From: Plakobranchus ocellatus
Lineage: Eukaryota; Mollusca; Gastropoda; Plakobranchidae
DNA length: 28,561 bases
Assembly (NCBI GenBank): GCA_019648995.1
Contig: BLXT01004931.1
Span: 248,073-276,633 of the forward strand
Direction of reading: 5' to 3'
Below are positions 12,501 through 24,500 of the stretch, piece after piece. The notes under the pieces are model-generated. The model was not told where the DNA came from. It saw only the letters and a program-made list of their open reading frames with translations, and made no database searches. A program made the translations under genes and the position numbers. Positions within the stretch are counted from its first letter, which is position 1, and each line of letters begins with the position of its first letter.

Positions 12501-15500
12501 AAAAAAAATGCAAAGAAATATATTAAGCCATAGAGATGAAAAAAGGAAGAAAAAGATGTGTAACTGACATGAAGAAAAAAAAAAGAATGAGAGGAAAGAA
12601 AGAGTGAGGATAAAAAGATCGAAAAAAGAAAGGGGATTTGGATAAAATAAACAGAGTGACTNNNNNNNNNNNNNNNNNNNNNNNNNNNNNNNNNNNNNNN
12701 NNNNNNNNNNNNNNNNNNNNNNNNNNNNNNNNNNNNNNNNNNNNNNNNNNNNNNNNNNNNNNNNNNNNNNNNNNNNNNNNNNNNNNNNNNNNNNNNNNNN
12801 NNNNNNNNNNNNNNNNNNNNNNNNNNNNNNNNNNNNNNNNNNNNNNNNNNNNNNNNNNNNNNNNNNNNNNNNNNNNNNNNNNNNNNNNNNNNNNNNNNNN
12901 NNNNNNNNNNNNNNNNNNNNNNNNNNNNNNNNNNNNNNNNNNNNNNNNNNNNNNNNNNNNNNNNNNNNNNNNNNNNNNNNNNNNNNNNNNNNNNNNNNNN
13001 NNNNNNNNNNNNNNNNNNNNNNNNNNNNNNNNNNNNNNNNNNNNNNNNNNNNNNNGGGGTGAATGGTAGGAGTTAAAAGAGAGAAAAACAGCCAGAGGAA
13101 GTAGTCAAATGAAATTTTAATAGATCTCAGGAGAGGTAAAATACTGATTATGATTGTGGACATGGTAACAAAAGAGAAAAACAATCAAAGGTGTGAAGGC
13201 CAGAGATATCCTGTCCAGTCAGATGAGAGAGACAAAAACATCAAAGTAGAGCTTCAGACCCCCAGAACAATTTTGGAAAGACATAATTTTTGCTTGTATA
13301 TATCCATGCAACCTATATCCTGTTTTGTACCATAACTGGGACTAAGTACTCTTTATTACCACAACTAATTAATCAATCCATCAAATACTTCCTCTGTTGA
13401 GATGTTCCCTTCCCTTCCCCCCGAAAATAACAAAATTATATATTATAGATTAAAGTAAAGAAGAAAAGCAGTGATAGGCTCTGCTGGATACTGAGACAGT
13501 GCACTGGGATGGCATGATTGTGTTACCTAGAAGCTTAGAGCCTCCGTCATTTCTCGGCTTGTCCCACTGGAGGTCCACAGATGTTTTGCCTACTTTCGTT
13601 GCCTCTGGAACTCCAGGTGTTGATGGCTTGCCTGAAAAAATTAACAGAGAGGGAGAGGAAATGATGGTACATAAAAGAAAACTTAGGCAAATTGTAAATC
13701 TAATGAACAAATAATTTATTTGTATTTAATTAGAGTCAGGAATAGAAATAAATATTTATGATGTAAGGCCCATCAATATGCTAAACAAATAACTATTGCA
13801 TTATCAAAGGTGAAACTTTCCCTAGTAGAGGAGAGGCAAAAAAAAACTATACAAAATTATTGTAAGTCTAGAAGGAGAAAAAGAGCAACATTTCTCAACT
13901 ACAGGAGCTCCTATTACTATTTTTAATTTTATCAAGTCAAAGGAATTTAGAATCCTACCCAAAACAAACCCAAATCATTTTTATCTTATATTGCAATGAT
14001 CCAACTTTTACAAAGATAATGGACAAAATAATCTATCCTGGCACAAGGAGCAAAAAAAGAGCATGTTTACTGTATTTTGGCTTGACATGTACAGGTCCTG
14101 TTGAGTCACTAGGATTGCCTAGGCCAGCAGAATTCTTAGCCCTCACACGGAACTCATACTCTGTGTCGTTTTCCAGGTCTTTCACTGTGGGGAAGGGAAA
14201 AAAAAGAGAAATATATAAACAAAGCGTCAAAATATTTTTAAAACCTTCATAAGTGCACACACATATGTAGTTTCAGTGCAACTAGAGTTTTGGAGACCAA
14301 AGGCAATAATTGGGATGTTCACAAAAAGTCAATATAAAAAAAAAAACAACAACTGCTCACTAACTGATAACTTTCTGACCCTGAAAAGACAATAATGATA
14401 TTATTCTTACTGATAAACTGATTTGAAATATTTTATTGGTAAAAATAGAACAAACCAACAAACCATCACTACATTTATTGCCATTTTTATTTCTGACTCT
14501 CACTTTTGCGATTTCCACATTTTTTTAATCTGATAATTCCCTAACATATCTGTAGACTACATTTTTTCACTATGAATAAAAAAAACCCTCAAATAAAACA
14601 CTTTTTTCAAAAGTTTTTATTGAATTCAATAAAAGGCTTTTTATTTTATTGTTGCTCCTACTCTGACCAGACCTTGTACAAGATCTGTCAACAGAAGAAC
14701 ACAAACCATCACTGAATAAAATCTGGGAATAAGTTGGTAACATTTTCTCACCTGTTGCCATTGTCTCCTTCATGGGGACGTCGTTGTAGGTCTTCCACCT
14801 GTTGGAGGATGGCTCCTTGTACTCAATCACATATCCTAGCAGCTTCTTGCCACCGTCGCTCTTGGGCTTGTTCCATTTTAGAGTCACAGAGGCTTCATCT
14901 ACATCCTCCACCGCAATGTTCATGGGTGACTCAGGGCTCGCTGAAGAAAGAATAGTTACACAGCGGTAAAGAAAAGTAAAGAAGACATATCAAAATGCTT
15001 TCAGAAATTTACTTACTGTGGTGCATTGTAGCAATGCCAAAAATTTGAAAATCCTCTGCAACTTCCTTTGACATTATATGTTCTTAAATCAAGGAAATTT
15101 AACTTTATAGTATTTTTTTAAATATTACTGTGAAAAGGTAATTTCGTATTTTCTATCTCTGTCTCTCATTTCCTCTGTCTCTTTTTGCATCTCAATTGTT
15201 TACCATTGCCCCTCCCCTCCCCTTACAAAAATAAAAATGAAAAAAAAACACATCCCGAATATATAAACAACAAAAATAACAATCACAGAAACAGAAATAC
15301 ACACTCACTGAATGGATGCTGAGCCACAGTGGCTGTGCTAGTCTCTAATGGCTCACTGACACCGTAATCATTTTCAGCCTTGACCCGGAAGTTGTACTCG
15401 TGACCTTCGTCTAAACCTAATACCTCATACTGAGTTCCACGAACAAATTTGCTAGCAGGTTCCCATCGACCTGTGGCCTTGTCCTGCTTCTCAACTATGT

Positions 15501-18500
15501 AATTGCTCACTGGGCAACCACCATCCTCCTGCCAAATACATTGAAGATCTTTATGAATATATGTTGTGACAAAAAACAAAAAAAATGCTCACCTGAACTT
15601 ACTATGACAGATAAGAGCAAACTTGTTTGCTTTCTTGGTGTATTTCATAAAATAAATAACACCTTTGCTTTACTCATTTAGAAAAGCTCTATTCCTTGAA
15701 GTTTTAGTTTTGAATTGTATGCAGGAAATGGGGGTCAAGATTGTATAATTATGACTCTATATCAGGACTCCTGCTTCTTATGATGGCTATCAAGATGTTG
15801 AACAGCATTAAAGAGATTGGAAGCAAATTTCTTTACCTTTGGCGGGTTCCAGGACAATACACAAGATTCAGGGGTCACATCCTTGACCTCAATTGGACCC
15901 TCTGGTTTGGAAGGTGCATCTGATGGAATTTTTAGTACAAGAAAGCGTGAAAATCATTGAAAAAAAAATAGAAAAGAAAGCTGATGACAGATTAAATAAA
16001 CTATGGCAGTTTTGGATTAATTTCATAAATATAAGCTTGAAAAGTGAAACAAGAGATAGACTTATTCAAGAAAGAAACAAGCCTTTTGCAGTATGAAAAG
16101 TGCTGCTCAGCTGCAGGAAAACTTGAGATCCATCCTTTTCTTAAATTTTGCTATGGTAAATTATCTTAATCAATGGATATAAAATTTGTTCATACTTGCA
16201 ACTCATCAAGTTTACGTTTATGCCACATTTTTTTTTTAATTCTTATCGCTAAATTTTGTAAAATTACTTTGCGCCATGGAGCATTTCTTTAGATTGCATT
16301 TTTATAATTAAAAAGATAATGTTTCATTTATGGTCAATATTATTTTTGTGGCACTTAAGGTAGCTATTACTCTCAAGAATTTTTTTCATATTGCGATTTA
16401 CTACTCATCAGTCATTTCTAGCCTTCTTTAGGCCATAGGAGGGTGTAAACTGCAAGAGAAAGTTACTTCAGATTAAAATTTTTACTTTGAGTTCAAAATA
16501 AGCCTGGAAATATGCCTGCCGAGAACACTTGCAGAAAGTTTTGTTGGCAGGAATTTTGTTCACTAAGGAAGAACATAATGTTTGGGCGGTTATCAGCACT
16601 TTTTCAGGGTGAAACTGTAATGAGGCAAAGTCTCTAAAAATACCACGGAACAAAATAATTTTTTTGCGTTTCATAGCACAGTCTTGATCGCTTTCAATCC
16701 TTTTGAACGTAGAAAGAAATACTCTTACAGCAGAACTCTCAGGGAAAGTGGGCTATCAAATTCCATAAAAATAGTAAAACAATAATTAATTCATTGAAAG
16801 AAAAAACTAGAATAATTTATAAATTATTTACGAAAGAGAGAAAAAAAAAGACAATAGTGACTGTACACACCAACAACTTGCACGCCCATGGTGACGCTGT
16901 CTGATCCTTTCTCATTGGTCAGACTGAGTGTGTATTTGCCAGTGTCTTTCATCTCCGCAGATTTACACACCAGGGTGATCATATCCGGCTGGACATCGAT
17001 TTTGATGCGACTGTTCTCATGTACTGGCATTCCTCCCTATTTCAATAACACAGGGTAATTGCCATAAGTGGGTGAGAAGGGGAAGGAGAAAATTGAAAGG
17101 TTGGAAACAAATCGCAGTCTTACAGTAAAACATACTCTTAAATAAAACTGAACATATAAATTTATAGAAATGTGAATTACAAAACAAAAAAAAATTCAGA
17201 TTTAACTGCAGGAAAAAAGATGAATTAAAACTACTGCTCACCTGCAGCCAAGAGACAGTAGGTATTGGGTTGCCATTGTAGGGCACAGCAATCTTGAATT
17301 CATCTCCAACCTTAGCTTTGATATCTTTCACTGATGGAAGGAGATCTCTATTTATCTTTGGTGCCGCTATTGACAGAGAAATTAGAAAAAAAAACCCAAT
17401 GTACTGATGCTGGCATTAAAACAGCAAGGTCATGCAGAAATAGTTTGAACAATCATTTTGCAACAAATCCAAGCTGACTAGAGGTTAGTAGGTACCAATT
17501 TTGAAAAACAAGCCTTAGAATTTAATTAATTTCCTTTTTTTGCAGATCTGTGTATGTTTTAAAAGCTGAATCTTACCTTGCAATTTTTGTTATTGGAAAC
17601 TTTAACAGAAAGCTTTTGTACAGGCGTCCTAATCTGAAAAGCTTTAAATTGTGGATTGCAACTCATGAGGACTAATTTGTAGCAACTAAATCTTTATTGT
17701 ATAAATATTGTTGGCTTTTCTGTCTTACTCAATAGTTTTTTGCTTTTCAAACCATCACCACTGACTCACTTGGTGGAGGCTGAGCTTTGATGTTGCCGCT
17801 ACCCTCACTGAAATCTCCGATACCAGCATTGTTGACAGCGGCCACACGGAAATCATACTCTGTGCCTTCCTGCAAGCCTCGCACGGTGTACTCGGTGTCT
17901 GGGATCTCAGATATGTTTGCCCTGAAGACAGAAGGATAGTTATAGGACATGTAGAGCTAAGGATAGATAACACAGAAAAGATGTGATTATGATTACAAGA
18001 AGTGTCAGAAATTGGATAAGAAGAGGTCAAAAATGATTGAGATGTTTACAGGTTTTGTTCTTGCTTAGAAGACGTGTGCATAGTCTACCAACTTTTGAAA
18101 TGGAGGACGAAAGTAGCAGAAGAAGAGGAGTATGAAAGGCAGATATGGAAGGTCTCACAGAAGATCTGATAGTGCTGCAAGCAGAGATTATTCTTAATGA
18201 AAATCAGAATGTACCAACAATCGTAGAGATCATTCTTAATGAAAATCAGAGTGTACCAACAATCATAGAGATCATTCTTAATGAATATCAGAGTGTAATA
18301 ACAATGAAACAGTCTAAGATATCTTTTTTTTTGGCTTAAGGTGTGATGAATACTTTGAATTTTTAAAAAAATACAAGCCAGTTTATACTGTATGGAAAAC
18401 AACAAAACCATTGCGATTTTTAACCGTTTTTTTTTTTTTCTCTGAATCAGCAACAGTACCATAGCAAATACATTCATTGTGTACAATGTTCAAACAGACA

Positions 18501-21500
18501 AATGAAACAAATTCTGAATTAAACTCAATATCAAGATTAGAATTATCATCATAAGAAAAAATAATATTAGCACTAATCTATCAGATGCCAACTGTAATTT
18601 CTTTCATAAACACATATCAAACGAAAACCCCCATAATTCATGTACTTAGTCCATCGACTGTCTCCCTTCTCCTTCTTCTCAATGACATATCCTGTGATAG
18701 GAGATCCACCATCTTTCTTTGGTGGGTTCCAAGTTAAAGTGATGGAGTCTTCAGTTGTAGCTGCACACTTAGGAGCACTTGGAGCTTGGGGTGCATCTGA
18801 AAGTGAACACAGAAAAAAAGACTAACATACAAATTGCTCTCTCCTAATGTTTAAATATTTAAAAATCTTGCTGCAGTTGGGACTCAGTGAAAGGGAGATC
18901 TCAAACAACATGGAGGCAAATCACCAATTTCTTTATGGAAAATCTTTCAACAGACATTAGATTAGCCTTGCATTCTAAATAGTTGTCTATTCTACACAAG
19001 TCAGCTAGATCCACAACTAGACTCATTTTACAAGGTAGCTACTTACAATGATTCAATTCCCTCGAGGAAAAAAGAAAAAAAAAAAAAACCAAAGCCAACA
19101 AGTAACAAAGCATTTTGATTCAGAAAAACTGATCATTGTCTTTGTTACGCCAAACAGAGAAGAAAATTTGCATCAAAATAGATTTTGTTTAGTTTACTCA
19201 CAAGCCTGGAATTTTTTTTTTTTTATTTGAAAAATCTAAAGGTGACAGCTGCATCTAAAGCGAATGATTAACATGATTTTGTCAATCCACGTTAACCCTC
19301 ATTGATCAATAAAATGATATTATAGGACAAATTAAACCGATCTAATATATGACAAGCAATGTGACTTATGAACAAAATTTTCTATTTTCTTAACTCACCA
19401 TATGGAAGCTTAGCTAAGACAGGCGTCTCTGTCTCGAGGAAGTCACTCACACCCTGACTATTCTCGGCTGCTACCCGGAACTCATACTTGGTGCCTGGAT
19501 CCAGATTCCTCACCTGACAGGTCGGCTTGGACAGAAAACTGCTTACCTTCTGCCACCTGTTGGTACCAGCCTAGAGGAGAAGTGAGAGGGGAAAGATAGA
19601 ATTAAAGAAATCTTCTCATCAATAAAAATGAGAAAGAAAAATTAATTTCAAATTAATCACTTCCTATGATTTGAAAAAAAAAGGCTATCCGATTTAAGCA
19701 ATTTATTTAACAAAGCAAAAGTGACAGAAAAAAAAGAGAGTAAAAATAACTCGTTTTTTGCAGGAAAAAAAATTTAAAAAACGATAAATTTACTTAGTGA
19801 ATATTTTGTTTCTTTCTTGAATCTTTAGTATATGCTGCTATATTTTTATAACCTTTACAGAGGTGACATCCATCTCTCGTGGCAATTCGGCTGAACAAGT
19901 GACAAATATCCTTGCTGTTTCAGTAAGCTAGAAAACAAACAGTATTTCCTGTTTGCATGTTATAAAAATGTTCCTAAGCTTAGGTGAATTTATGTTGGGT
20001 TGCAGACTTTCTCTGATTGCATCACAAAAAAAAAAAAATGCAAACTATTATTAAGAAACTTGTCAAGAATTTTAAGAGCAGACACAATGTTTAAAATCAT
20101 CATAAGCTCCATTTCTGGGGTACAAGATAATACATTTCCACTGATATCAGTTAGGATAACGCAGTGAGAAGCAGCAAAACTGTAGAGGGACTGAAAATAT
20201 CTTGAAAAAATATGCTACCAAGCAATGGCTTCTTCTGCAACTTCTCCACAGTTTACTCACCTTTCTTTTCTCAACAATATAATTGTTGATCTTCTCTCCG
20301 CCATCATCCTTGGGTGGCGACCATGTCAGGGTAAGAGATTCACCATCTATGTCACTTGCTTCTAATGGACCTTGTGGGGGTTTAGGTTTGTCTGAAGGAG
20401 AGAATACAATCCACAAAACAAAAATGGTAATGAAACATCAGTCTGGCAAAAAGATCAATGTAAAAAAAAATAGTACATCAATGAGTAACATTTCCTCTTT
20501 CCATCATATAGAGTGTCAAAATGCTATCAACTCATAAGTATCTCTTGGCCAAAAAATATAATTATGCAGTTTTGAAAAGCTTAAAGTTTATAGAAAAAAT
20601 TATTAAGAGTATTATAGTAGCAATAATCATCACAGTTTAATACCTATTAATAAATATACCACATGTTAGACATAAGATCCCATACTTTACACAGTGGTAA
20701 ATGACAAAGTTTTAGGTTCACCAGTAAGTCACTTGAAACGCTAGAACCTACCCAAAACATTGACGTTGACTTTGGCAGTTTCCTGGCCTTCTGTGTTCTT
20801 CAGTGTGAGTTGGTACTTGCCGGCATCTTCACGCTTAGCCTTGGCACAGTGCAGGATAGCATGATCATCCTGGAGCTGTAGGATGGTTTAACCAATGATA
20901 ACATCGCATTATATAATGGCTGACCTTATTTTCCCGAACGCTCGGATAAAAAGAGTTCGACCTTATTTTCCCAAAAGCCTTATTTTTATAAAGAAAAAGA
21001 GAGAGAGAGAGAGGAGAGAGTTCAGTAACACCGGCAAAGTCATACTCATACTGCAGGGGTACAAGCACAGGTCCTTTAAAGTATCATTGCATTTGGTTTG
21101 CCCAGTGTATGGAAAAATAGTCACTTCTTTAAATAATGGCCAGTCTATGGTTACAAAATTCTGCATTGAAATATGACCACCCATCCTATATTCCAAGCAA
21201 CTGTAAGATGATCACATGTATAAAACAAAAACAAAAAAGAAAGAAAGACACCTTGGAAACTTTTTGAGGGTGACAATGTACAGGATTTTTTTGTTGCCAC
21301 GTTGGAAAAGTTTGAGATCTATAAGTAGTCCTATGAAACATAACCTGAGTAACGAAAAATTATTCAATTTTGTCTAATGAGTGCTCTGTGACATTCTAAG
21401 CCTTGGAAGAGAAAAAGAGAAGCATTAAAAATTTTAATCCTTAATTTGGTTTCATTACTATGCCATATAAGTGTGTATATACAATAGAATTTCGCCTTTT

Positions 21501-24500
21501 CTATCCTCAGAACATACAGTCATGGTTATCCTGGGTGGATCAGCTACATCATTGCCATCCAGTTCCCATTTGGCTGTAGGCTTAGGTGTTCCAACGAATG
21601 GGATCTTTAGGGTAAACTCTTGGCCAGCCTTTACGTTCACATCCTTGATTCCAGACATGTCAAGCTTGGGCTTCTCTGTCAATATATAATGAGCATAAAT
21701 GCTGCTAAAAGATCTATACCAAATAATTCGTTAATGAATAGGTTTTTCAGCATCCATGTGTGTAGTGTCACAGAAGACACAATATTTGCAAACAAAAGAA
21801 AAGAAGAACCAACATATCGATGCTAAGCCTACAAAACCTCTAAAGTGGCCTCTTTTCATGTAGGGACTTCAGAGGTTTGATACACCTACCATTAATATTT
21901 TACTAGCTGGTGAGCTTCAGATATCGCCTTGAAGCAGAAGTTAAAAGAATTGTGTATCTATTATAACTAATTGAACATATTGAAAAAAATGGCTTCATAA
22001 GCTTAGATTCTTTTCAAATGATTCTTTAAATTTCTCATCCACATTAGTTTTATATAGAACTATTTTAAAAGAATAATCTCATCATTTTTTGTCAAGTCAT
22101 GTCGAAAGTTAACAGAGCATTTTTGTCACAATTTCAGCCTTGAGTACTTCAACATTAAAAAAAATGATATGTTTCTACGCTATCTCCTCTTTGTTCGCTG
22201 TTGAGCAATCTCCATTCTCTACATCCACACTCACGTGGTTGGTCTTCAATTTTGATATCTTTAGTAGGTTTGCTTGGCTCGCCCAGACCAACAGCGTTCT
22301 CCGCGCGGATACGGAACTGGAACTCCTCACCCTCGGGCAGATTGGGGATGGTGGCTCTGAGTGTGTGTGCTGGTAGAGACGCACACTCTTCCCAATCACC
22401 ACCCTTCTTCTTCCTTTCCACCACATATCCAGTGAGTTTGCTGCCTCCATCGCTGGATGGTTTGGTCCATGACAGGCCCACAGAATTCTTTGTGATGCTA
22501 TCCACATTTGGTGCAGATGGTGCACCAGCTGGGACTGTGAAGAAAGAGTAAAGGCAGTGTTGATAGATAGATAAAATGCTATCAGTCTATCAGTCAAAAC
22601 AAAGCATTTTCCTAGAAGTGAATACAGAAAAGTTTATAGATGAATTTCAACAGAGCATAGTTATGACTGACGAAAACCATTTTCCAACACTATCAACCTG
22701 TTTCCACCTTAAAAGTCATTTCAAAATTTTTTTAAAAAGATAATGACTGAGAATCAAACTTAAAAAGTCTAAATAACAGCTTATCTTTATAGGTTTGTTT
22801 CTTGTGCACATTTGTGATTATCTCAGATTTGTTAAATCATATTTAGCAGGGTGATGCTTGCAGGATGAGAGTTCAACAAAAAAAATTCTCTGAATTTCAG
22901 AGTGAGTGTGGTATCTTATGGCCACCAATTCCCACCCCAGAGAAAACAAACCAATTTTCACAAATTAAGTCAAAACAAAAAGACACAATGAAAAAATTAA
23001 AATAATATTTTTAAAACATTGTGCTTTATCAACAAGGATGATAAAAAGAATTGAATACAACAAAACAACAGAAACATAAACTTAAAAAGCCACTCACAGA
23101 TAGGGTCTCTGACGATATGTTTGGGTGTGGTTTTGCTTGGCTTGCCTGGACCTCCATCATTCACGGCCATGACTCGGAACTCGCACTCTGACCCCTCGTT
23201 CAGCTTGAGCACAGTGAACTGTGTCTCAGGCACTGGGAAGACTGAGGCTTTGGTCCAATCTTTGCCACGCTCCTTCTTCTCCACTTGATAGCCTGGTGGC
23301 AACAAGGATCAAAGCATAAGAATCACTTTTCAGCAAAGTTCAAAGCTAAGCTGCTAAAAAAAATCCCACAAAGACAAAGAAACAAATGAACAAAAACAAA
23401 ACAAAAAAAAACATATGAAATCTGCTGCACAAATGCAAAGCAATACTAAAGTTAAAAGATATGCCAATCATCAAACATTTGACAGTGGTAGCAGTTTTGA
23501 AATTATATCTGTGTGAAATAGGATGATTCTTAAAAATTCAGAGTAAAAATAAATTTAAACTTGAACATATGCACAGTATCTATATTTGAAATCACTATTA
23601 CTTCTGCTCTCTTTTTTCCCTTGCCACAGGAACCAGTCAAAATAAACCTTACCCTTGATTGGGTTTCCCCCATCACTGACAGGCTCTTTCCACTTCAGAG
23701 TGACTGAAGACTTGTCATACTTGGCTATCTCCAGATCTCTAGGAGCTTCAGGGGTGTCTAAATTGATGAGAGAACAATAAAACATAACCCTTTACAAATA
23801 TGAAACACAGAAATTGGACATATGCTAAATCAAGACAAAGAAGATAGTGAAATAATGCATATGAGCTTTGCGTTTTATTTTTTTGACTGAGGAACATTAT
23901 GATACAGAATGCCTAGAATTAAAACAATGAGATAGTCAAGAAATTAAAATGTGTCATAAAAGTCTTAACACTTGGTTTACCTCTTGAGACTAACATTGTG
24001 TAAGATAATAGGAGACAAAGTATCCAAGTGTATTACTAAGGGAAACAACTGCTGAAATATGTCAGCACAAGAATGCCTGTCTACTTCCCTTAACTTTTGA
24101 TGTTCACCCCTTTCTTTTGCCAGCAATAATTTTTTTCTCCGAATTTTTTTCTTTTCAATAAAAATTATTTAATTCAGCACTCAAAGGGTAAAAAAGAAAT
24201 AGTTCGATTAAGATGAGGTGCCTGTGACAATAATTCATGAGATTAAAATATTATGACTTGACAACTAGGGACAAGCATTCCCATTATTGGATAATTTTGT
24301 TTAAAACATGGCTAATAAAAAGTAAGTAATGACGAGTGAAAGACATCCTTAATGGCATTTTTAAGAATCTTTTCAACTCATGTCTAACTAAACAATGACA
24401 TTACACATAAATTATTACGCATTCAACACAGATGAAACATAATACGCAGATAAGGATAATATTGTTTCACCTACCAAATGGATTTTTGGCTGTGATCTGC

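Noticed and set aside
12402..13184. Long minus-strand open frame across the gap
   Set aside because: It is an artefact of 394 N bases and CT-rich low-complexity sequence.
16468..16674. 68-codon minus-strand open frame with possible AG and GT borders (TTTTAG ... GTAAAA), in the exon 16-17 intron
   Set aside because: Its start would be phase 2 and its end phase 0, while the host intron is phase 1, so inclusion breaks the frame. No Ig or FN3 features were seen.
18085..18486. 133-codon minus-strand open frame
   Set aside because: It comes from the 42-bp tandem repeat and AT-rich intron; no domain, no splice borders consistent with the gene.
19040..19065. GTAAGT donor (minus strand) with a CTCGAG acceptor 14 bases upstream, as a microexon
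   Set aside because: A 14-nt exon would shift the frame, and FN3 6 joins FN3 5 perfectly without it.
19861..19922. Plus-strand reading of the cassette region (TTTACAG ... GTAAGC)
   Set aside because: It is 62 nt, not a multiple of three, and no plus-strand gene is present; the minus-strand reading fits the host intron exactly.
22140..22597. Overlapping open frames of 116 and 140 codons on both strands around exon 8
   Set aside because: They are shadow frames of the single-exon FN3 domain 4; only one minus-strand frame has FN3 motifs and phase-1 borders.
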